Assembly (NCBI RefSeq): GCF_001422985.1
Contig: NZ_LMNL01000012.1
Location: forward strand, 623,096 to 687,095
Origin: Methylobacterium sp. Leaf117
Lineage (GTDB): Bacteria > Pseudomonadota > Alphaproteobacteria > Rhizobiales > Beijerinckiaceae
DNA length: 64,000 bases
Direction: 5' to 3'
The notes under the pieces were generated by a model that saw only the letters and a program-made list of their open reading frames with translations, was not told the origin of the DNA and did not search any database. This document shows, in pieces, positions 58,299 through 64,000 of the stretch (positions are counted from its first letter, which is position 1; each line of letters begins with the position of its first letter). The position numbers and the translations under genes are program-made.

Positions 58299-59407
58299 CT
58301 GCGGCCCTTCCACATCGGGGTTCCGGCCCCCTTGCGCCGCAGCAGCGCGGTCCACTGGATCGCCAGTGCCACCAGCACGGTCAGGGGATGCAGCAGGATG
58401 GTGCCCGCCGGCTCGCGGGTCACCAGGGTAATCGCGGCCCGGGTGGCCAGCGAGAGCAGGGCAGCGGCGAAAGCCAGGAAGGCGGCGGTCCCCGAACCGA
58501 TACCGCACAGGGCCAGGATCAGGAGAAGCCAGGGCAGGACGTGTCCGCCCGCCAGCAGCAGGGTCCAGACCGGCAGGGCTCCGGGCGTCGCCATGCCCTC
58601 GCGCGCGTTCTTCGAGAAGCCGGCCCAGCTCTGGCCGAACCCGCGATACATCCGGCAGGTGGCGAGGGCGTGCGCGGCCACGAGGTCGGTCCGGTAGCCG
58701 GCCGAGCGGAAGCGGCGCGGAAGCACGACACCGTCGTGGAGACTCATGCGCAGGGCGCCGTGGCCACCGATGTCCCGGTAGGCGCTGCGCGCGACCAGTA
58801 CGAGCTGGCCACAGGCGGCCCCAAGGCTGGGGCGCAGGGAGGCTCGCATCATCGCCATCGGCAGGTAGCCGACGAGCAGGAAATTGATCATGGGCACCGT
58901 CAGGCGCTCGCCGAGGGAGCCCATATGCTGGCGCGGAACCCCGCTGACCAGGGCCGCATCGGTCCGACGGGCATGGGCGGCCAGCGCGGCGGCGGCGGCG
59001 GGGGCCAGGGTCACATCCGCATCGACGAACAGGAGATGGGTGCCCTGTGCCGCCTCGGCGAGGCGGGCGCAGGCGTGGTTCTTGCCCGTCCAACCGTCCG
59101 GCAAGGGCGGGATCTGGACAAGGCGCAGGCGCGGGTCGGTGGCGGCAATGGCGAAGACGATCGCGGCGGTGTCGTCGGTGGACTGGTCGTCGCCGACGAG
59201 CACCTCCAGGGCGACTCCCGCGCTGGCCAGGGCGGCCCGCACCGTCGCGGCGATGACCTCCGCCTCGTTGCGAGCCGGGATCAGCACAGAGACCTTGGCC
59301 CGGACGTCGAGATCCGGTTCGGGGGTTCGCAGGATGGACAGGTTGATCCAGGCGATCAGGCCCGGCAGCAGGGCGCAGACGAGCGCCAGGATCGCGAGGC
59401 CGAACAT
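58277..59407 (-). CDS. Family 2 glycosyltransferase (CrtQ/HpnI-like membrane type)
   Basis: 376 residues. An N-terminal span (4-24), GT-A catalytic part (VSVLIPARNEAEVIAATVRAAL, VLVGDDQSTDDTAAI, LLFVDADVTLAP) and three C-terminal spans. This layout is shared by CrtQ-type carotenoid glycosyltransferases. It follows a carotene-type desaturase and an acyltransferase, so a pigment sugar-transfer role is inferred. The ATG overlaps the acyltransferase stop as TGATG. Confidence 0.88.
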   Translation of the reverse strand: MFGLAILALVCALLPGLIAWINLSILRTPEPDLDVRAKVSVLIPARNEAEVIAATVRAALASAGVALEVLVGDDQSTDDTAAIVFAIAATDPRLRLVQIPPLPDGWTGKNHACARLAEAAQGTHLLFVDADVTLAPAAAAALAAHARRTDAALVSGVPRQHMGSLGERLTVPMINFLLVGYLPMAMMRASLRPSLGAACGQLVLVARSAYRDIGGHGALRMSLHDGVVLPRRFRSAGYRTDLVAAHALATCRMYRGFGQSWAGFSKNAREGMATPGALPVWTLLLAGGHVLPWLLLILALCGIGSGTAAFLAFAAALLSLATRAAITLVTREPAGTILLHPLTVLVALAIQWTALLRRKGAGTPMWKGRSYPVGDS

Positions 59408-60225
59408 CACGGGACCAGATCTCCCTTGCGGCTGGGTGCATCCCCCGCCTGATGGGCCGGCTCGAAGCGCCGGCCGCCGAGGACGGCACGCAGGCGCCGC
59501 CAGACATCGTAGACCCCGCCGATCCCCTTGGCACCGGAGGCGACGGCCGTGAAGCGCGCGGCGTCGCGGGACACGACGTCGGCGCTGAGGCGATCGAGGG
59601 TGGCGGTCAGGTCGGCCTCCATCCGGGCGAGCCGCTCCGGCCGGGGGAGGGCGAGCAGTTCGGCACCGGACACCGGCTTGCCGAAGGCCGCGAAGGCCTC
59701 CCCGCCGCGCTCCTCCCAGAAGGCGTATTCGAGGGCGAGGGGCACGAACAGGGCTTCGGGCGCGATCTCGGGCAGGCGTCCGACGCCGCCGCGCAGGGCC
59801 AGCGGACGCGCGCGGACATCCTGGAACCGTCCCTGCGCGGTGATCCAGATCATCCGGTTCGGCACCCCCAGGATGCGCCGGCTCGCCTTCAGGAACTGGG
59901 CGGCGCCGCGCGCCGATTCGAGATCCACCGCGAAGGCCCCCATCCGGGCGAACACCGCGTATTTCTCCAGCATGCGCGCATCGAAGGGCGCGTAGCTGTC
60001 GCGGCTCGGAAACAGCCGCCCGGCCAGGAGGATGACCACGGCGGCATCCCACCAGGCCGGATGGTTGCAATACACCACCACCGGACCGGGATGATCCGCG
60101 CAAGCCGGCACGCCCCAGCGGGCGAGCCGTAGGGCGTTGAGGTGGCGCCGCAGGTAGCGGTCGAAATACCCGACCATGAACCGCCACAGGGCGGGTGATC
60201 GGGCCGGAACGTCCTCGCGGGACAC
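59407..60225 (-). CDS. PlsC-like 1-acyltransferase (CrtO-like context)
   Basis: 272 residues, lysophospholipid acyltransferase superfamily. The motif VVYCNHPAWWDAAVVILL carries the catalytic H-x4-D; ITAQGRFQDVRARPLALRGG and FVPLALEYAFWEE are the later blocks. Start is uncertain: GTG 60225, ten bases after the desaturase stop with GAGG upstream, is favoured; ATG 60282 overlaps the desaturase and ATG 60177 is internal. Sandwiched between desaturase and glycosyltransferase, it may acylate a glycosylated carotenoid. Confidence 0.85.
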   Translation of the reverse strand: MSREDVPARSPALWRFMVGYFDRYLRRHLNALRLARWGVPACADHPGPVVVYCNHPAWWDAAVVILLAGRLFPSRDSYAPFDARMLEKYAVFARMGAFAVDLESARGAAQFLKASRRILGVPNRMIWITAQGRFQDVRARPLALRGGVGRLPEIAPEALFVPLALEYAFWEERGGEAFAAFGKPVSGAELLALPRPERLARMEADLTATLDRLSADVVSRDAARFTAVASGAKGIGGVYDVWRRLRAVLGGRRFEPAHQAGDAPSRKGDLVP

Positions 60226-60235
60226 GCGTCGGGCC

Positions 60236-61777
60236 TCAGGCGCTGGCGCGCACCTCGCTGCTCGCGTCGCTGCCTCGCGCATCGGTGTCGAGGGCGTCGG
60301 CCGCGATCCAGCCCGACATCATCACCATGGGCATGCCCGGCCCCGGATGGGCGGCGCCGCCGGCGAGGTAGAGGCCGCGCACCTGCCGCGAGCGGTTGCC
60401 GGGCTTGAAGGCGCCCATGAACTTGCCGTGCGAGGCGAGGCCGTAGATCGCGCCGTTCAGCACCTTGTAGCGCTCGTGGATATCCTGCGGTGTCAGGTGC
60501 CGCTCGACCACGATGCGCTCCTCGAGGTCGGGCATGTTGCCGGTGCGCTTGAGCTTGTCGAGGATGACCTGGCGGTAGGCCGGGAACATCTTCGACCAGT
60601 CGTGGTGCGGGCGCAGGTACGGCGTATGGACCAGGACGTAGAGCGCCTCGCCGCCCTCGGGCGCCACTGAGGGATCGGTGGAGGAGGGGGCCGCGAGGTA
60701 GGCGGTCGGGTCCGGGGCCGGCTCGCCCTTGTGATAGATGTAGTCGAACTCCTCCTCCGGATCGCGGGAGAAGACGAAGTCGTGGTGGTTCAGGTGCTCG
60801 TAGCGCTTGTTCAGCCCGAGATAGAGCACCACGCCGGAACAGGCCGGCTCGAAGCTCTTCTTCTCGTAGGTCTTGCCGACGTCGCCGCCGACGAGTTCGC
60901 GATAGGTCCGCACCGAATCCATGTTGGAGATCACGGCGTCGAACGGAGTGATGCCGGCGGCGGTCTTCACGCCCTTCACCGCGCCCTTCTCGATGGCGAG
61001 GCCGGTGACCTCGTCGCCGGGACGCAGGGTCGCGCCGAGTTCACCCGCGAGCTTCGTCAGGGCCTCGGCCACCGCGCGGGTGCCGCCCATCGGGTACCAG
61101 ACCCCCTCCGCCGTCTGCATATGCGCGATGGCGCAGAGCACGGCCGGTGCGCCGTAGGGCGAGGAGCCGACATATTGCACGAAGTGATCGAGCATCTGTG
61201 CGAGGCGCGCGTCCTTCACCTTCGACCGGATTGTGCCCGCCACCGACGAGCCCATGCGCAGGGAGAGCACATCGCGCAGGGTGCCGGGGTTCATGTTGGC
61301 GCGGATGTTGATGGTGTCGAACAGGTCCTCGACCGGCTTCCAGAAGAAGAACTTGTTCGAGACGTCGTGCAGGTGCTCGGAGATCTCGAGGAACTTCTTG
61401 TAGCCCTCGCCGGCGCCGGTGTTGGGCGCGAAACGCTCCATGTCGGCCGCCATGGTGGGGACGTCGGCCATGAGGTCGAGATGGGTGTTGTCGTCGAAGA
61501 AACAGCGCCATTGCGGATCGAGGCGGCGCAGGTCCAGGTAGTCGTGGATGTTGCGTCCGGCCTCCTGGAAGATCCGCTCCAGCACCTTCGGCACGGTCAG
61601 GATGGTCGGCCCCATGTCGAAGCGGAACCCGCCCTCGTGCAGGACCGCGGCTTTGCCGCCGAGCCAGTCGTTCTTGTCGTAGAGCGTGACGGTGTGGCCG
61701 CGCGCGGCGCTCACACAGGCCGCCGCCAAGCCGCCCAACCCTGCGCCGACGACGGCGACCGAAGACCCAGCCCGCAT
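60236..61777 (-). CDS. Phytoene/diapophytoene desaturase-family carotene desaturase
   Basis: 513 residues. N-terminal FAD-binding AVVGAGLGGLAAACVSAARGH, LGGKAAVLHEGGFRFDMGPTILTVP, and the bacterial CrtI/CrtN C-terminal motif GLYLAGGAAHPGPGMPMVMMSG. It introduces double bonds into phytoene or the C30 analogue; CrtI versus CrtN cannot be settled by eye. ATG 61777 has GGAG ten bases upstream; ATG 61822 is in frame without such a site. First gene of the three-gene pigment block. Confidence 0.92.
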   Translation of the reverse strand: MRAGSSVAVVGAGLGGLAAACVSAARGHTVTLYDKNDWLGGKAAVLHEGGFRFDMGPTILTVPKVLERIFQEAGRNIHDYLDLRRLDPQWRCFFDDNTHLDLMADVPTMAADMERFAPNTGAGEGYKKFLEISEHLHDVSNKFFFWKPVEDLFDTINIRANMNPGTLRDVLSLRMGSSVAGTIRSKVKDARLAQMLDHFVQYVGSSPYGAPAVLCAIAHMQTAEGVWYPMGGTRAVAEALTKLAGELGATLRPGDEVTGLAIEKGAVKGVKTAAGITPFDAVISNMDSVRTYRELVGGDVGKTYEKKSFEPACSGVVLYLGLNKRYEHLNHHDFVFSRDPEEEFDYIYHKGEPAPDPTAYLAAPSSTDPSVAPEGGEALYVLVHTPYLRPHHDWSKMFPAYRQVILDKLKRTGNMPDLEERIVVERHLTPQDIHERYKVLNGAIYGLASHGKFMGAFKPGNRSRQVRGLYLAGGAAHPGPGMPMVMMSGWIAADALDTDARGSDASSEVRASA

Positions 61778-61900
61778 GTTCGTGTCACTCCCCGGGCCGG
61801 TTCGAAAGCCCTTATCCGTCATGAAGCTAGACCGGATGGGCGCGCGGTCAACGCGCTAACCGGTCGCGGCGCGGACTTTCACCGGCTTTGGCTCCGCAAT

Positions 61901-63109
61901 CTACCCCGCCCGCCGCGACACCAGCCTCAGCGCGAGACCCAATCCCACCGCCGCCACGATCCCCATCACGCCCCAGGCGGGCAGGGCAGCGGTCCAGCCC
62001 TCGCTCAGGGCGTTCTGGTAGCCCTCGATCGCCCAGGCGTTGGGGGTCAGCCAGCCGGCCTGCTGCAGCCAGGGCGGCATCAGGAAGCGGGGCACCATGC
62101 TGCCGCCCACTGCCGACAGCAGCAGCACGCCGAAGGTGGCGGCCAGATGCGCCTGCTGGCGTGTGGCCGAGGCCGCGCAGGCGGCCAGCGCGAGGCCGGC
62201 GGCCATGGCGGAGACCAGCAGCGAGGTCACCAGCCAGGCACCCAGGTGGGGCAGGATGTCGACTCCGTGCAGCAGGGCGGCGGCGCTGAAGATCAGGCCG
62301 GCCTGGACCAGGCCCTGGCCGACCAGGAACAGGAACTTGCCCAGCACCACCACGGCGAGGCCGCCGGGCCCCGCCATCAGACGGTCGGCGAGGCCCGACT
62401 GGCGCTCGTCGACGAGGGAGAGGGCGCCCTGCATGGCGGCGAAGAGCAGGAAGACGGCGGTGATCGCGCCCGCGTAGTAGCTGACGCGGTCGTTGGTGCC
62501 GCCGGAAGCGGTGCTGCGCCGCTCGACCAGGGTGGCGAAGGAGAACGGCTCCTTGCGGGCGCGCTGCTCCGCGAAGGCCTGGTTGAGGAAGGCGCGCTCG
62601 TCCGGACCGATCTTGCCCGAACGCTCCACGTCGGCGACGATCCGGGCCAGGACCACGTCCGGCAGGGCCTCGTTGAGGACGCGCTGGAGTTGGCCGAGGG
62701 CGATCGGGGTCGCCAGCGCTTTGGCGGGGTTCTCGATCAGCACCACGGGCTGGTCGGCGCGCGTCGAAGCACCTCCCGGCGAGCCGGCCTCGAGGTCGCC
62801 GCGCAGCACCAGGGCGACATCGACCTCGCCGCGCCGCACCGCCGCGAGCGCGCCGTCGAGATCGGTGGCGGAGAGGCGCCCGACCCGCAAGGACGGATCC
62901 GCCTCCAGGGCCTGCATCAGGCGCTGCGTCGTCGGCGTCCGCGCAAGGTCGAGCAGGCCGAGATGGATGCGGATGCGGTCGCCCAAAGCGCCGGAGAAGA
63001 TCGCGGCGAAGATCACGAAGATCACGGTGGGCAGCACGAAGGCCATCACCAGGGCGGCGCGGTCGCGCACCAGCCCGAGCAGCATCACGCGGAAGGCGGC
63101 CGAGATCAT
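61901..63109 (-). CDS. ABC-2 type transporter permease
   Basis: 402 residues. One N-terminal span (about 20-45), a large extracytoplasmic domain (45-220) and five C-terminal spans, the YhiD/YbhR-like layout of ABC-2 exporters. Blocks: [56 protein letters not shown] and [22 protein letters not shown]. The ATG overlaps the ATPase stop as ATGA. Substrate unknown; proximity to the pigment genes may be fortuitous. Confidence 0.92.
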   Translation of the reverse strand: MISAAFRVMLLGLVRDRAALVMAFVLPTVIFVIFAAIFSGALGDRIRIHLGLLDLARTPTTQRLMQALEADPSLRVGRLSATDLDGALAAVRRGEVDVALVLRGDLEAGSPGGASTRADQPVVLIENPAKALATPIALGQLQRVLNEALPDVVLARIVADVERSGKIGPDERAFLNQAFAEQRARKEPFSFATLVERRSTASGGTNDRVSYYAGAITAVFLLFAAMQGALSLVDERQSGLADRLMAGPGGLAVVVLGKFLFLVGQGLVQAGLIFSAAALLHGVDILPHLGAWLVTSLLVSAMAAGLALAACAASATRQQAHLAATFGVLLLSAVGGSMVPRFLMPPWLQQAGWLTPNAWAIEGYQNALSEGWTAALPAWGVMGIVAAVGLGLALRLVSRRAG

Positions 63110-64000
63110 GCGGTGCGCTCCCGCGCGACGGCCCCGTCGCCGGCCTGCGCCGAGGACTGCGCCAACGCATCGCGATAAACTGCCTCCAGGCCGGGCGCGC
63201 GGATGCGGATCTCGGCGATCGGCACCCCGGCATCCCGGAGGGCGGCGAGCAGGTCGGCGCCATCGCGCGGCGTGTCGGAAAGCCGGCGTGCCCGCCAAGT
63301 CGAGCCGGTATCCACGGGCAGGAAGCCGGTCCGGCGCAGCACCGCCTCCGCTGCCGCGTCGGCGGGGGCGACCAGGGCCGCCTCGTGCTCGGGCGCATCG
63401 GCGCGGAGGCGCGCCAGGAGTTCGGCCAGGCGTCCGTCGGTGACGATCCGGCCCCGGGCCAGGATGACGACCCGGTCGGCCAAGCGCTCGGCCTCGGCGA
63501 AGTCGTGGGTGGCCACCATGAGGGCTGTGCCCGCTTCACGCAGGCGCCCGAGTACGGCGTGGATCGCCGCCCGTGCATGAAGGTCGACCCCCTGCGTCGG
63601 CTCGTCGAGGAGGACGAGGCGGGGCCGCGCCATCAGGCTGGCGGCGATGTTGACCCGGCGCTGGTAACCGCCGGAGAGCAGGCCGACCGGGCGCTTGGCG
63701 ACCTCGGCAAGCGCGCAGAGCGAAAGCCCGCGGGCCACCGCCTCCGCCCGCTCGCGCCGCCCGACCCCCGCGAGCTGGGCGAACACCGACAGGTTTTCGG
63801 CCACCGACAGGCGGGGATACAGCGCGATCTCCTGCGGCACCCAACCGATGGCCCGCCGGGCGGCCGGACTGCGATGCGGATCGTCGCCGGCGAAGCGGAC
63901 GGTGCCGACCTGCGGGGCCAGACGACCGGCGATGAGGCGCATCAGCGAGGTCTTGCCGGCGCCGTTGGGTCCGAGCAGGGCGAGGGTCTCGCCGGCGCCG
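63106..64000 (-). CDS. ABC transporter ATP-binding protein (5' end cut by window)
   Basis: About 297 residues visible; the start lies beyond base 64000. Walker [10 protein letters not shown] is read from 63980-63954. Then [20 protein letters not shown], the signature [17 protein letters not shown], Walker [13 protein letters not shown] and [17 protein letters not shown]-terminal extension of about 110 residues is typical of ATPases with ABC-2 permeases (DrrA/YbhF type). It partners the permease coupled to it. Confidence 0.95.
   Translation of the reverse strand, partial: GAGETLALLGPNGAGKTSLMRLIAGRLAPQVGTVRFAGDDPHRSPAARRAIGWVPQEIALYPRLSVAENLSVFAQLAGVGRRERAEAVARGLSLCALAEVAKRPVGLLSGGYQRRVNIAASLMARPRLVLLDEPTQGVDLHARAAIHAVLGRLREAGTALMVATHDFAEAERLADRVVILARGRIVTDGRLAELLARLRADAPEHEAALVAPADAAAEAVLRRTGFLPVDTGSTWRARRLSDTPRDGADLLAALRDAGVPIAEIRIRAPGLEAVYRDALAQSSAQAGDGAVARERTA

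Overview
The window reads as chromosomal DNA of a high-GC alphaproteobacterium, most likely a pink-pigmented Methylobacterium/Methylorubrum-type member of the Hyphomicrobiales. Reasons: the very-long-chain lipid A fatty acid cluster (acpXL to lpxXL), the Rhizobiales-type degenerate PyrC, the acnA/ccmAB neighbourhood, a candidate Irr box, a pigment (carotenoid tailoring) cluster, and the codon and GC character. This assignment is inference; no 16S gene or taxon marker is present.

Layout. 1-8.8 kb: a urea ABC importer (urtA, B, C and the start of urtD, minus strand) faces a divergent gene for a nucleobase-permease/histidine-kinase/receiver fusion, followed by an overlapping LuxR-type response regulator. 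The kinase gene has a near-consensus sigma-54 promoter, so the pair looks like a nitrogen-related sensing system. 9-10.9 kb: a soluble double-PAS chemoreceptor and a 15-bp minisatellite. 11-14.6 kb: three consecutive exported beta-propeller genes (two MRJP/Yellow-like, one SMP-30-like). 14.7-17.3 kb: an OpgC-type membrane acyltransferase abutting ccmB/ccmA. 17.3-17.8 kb: a decayed RelBE-type toxin-antitoxin pair. 18-20.9 kb: aconitase with a candidate Irr operator and a strong terminator. 20.9-25.6 kb: an A/T-richer methyltransferase gene, then pyrC-plsY-dprA and convergent ruvX. 25.7-31 kb: an SMI1/KNR4 protein, then gatC-gatA-(small membrane protein)-gatB and an acetyltransferase.

31-39 kb: an AaeXAB-like efflux operon, small exported proteins, a YfcG-like GST, ndk, a lipoprotein and an AI-2E-type permease. 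39.6-47.2 kb: acpXL, fabZ, two ketoacyl synthases (one without the nucleophilic Cys), a FabG-like reductase, an SH3 protein, an alcohol-dehydrogenase-like enoyl reductase, lpxXL and a DUF1223 protein. Together they would build the C28-type hydroxy fatty acid and attach it to lipid A. 47.4-54 kb: an M29 peptidase, DUF2218, an FAD-linked 2-hydroxyacid oxidase, an FAH-family hydrolase, a Nudix hydrolase, twin tRNA-Gly(GCC) genes each with its own terminator, and a GlxA/FtrA-type regulator divergent from a rhodanese.

54.3-64 kb: a lytic-transglycosylase-like protein overlapping a DUF2336 protein, NAD kinase, cutA, and a minus-strand block of a carotene-type desaturase, an acyltransferase and a glycosyltransferase, translationally coupled and suited to making a glycosylated, acylated carotenoid. 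Upstream of it lies an ABC-2 exporter (permease plus an ATPase cut by the window end). No insertion sequence, CRISPR array, prophage or rRNA gene was seen.
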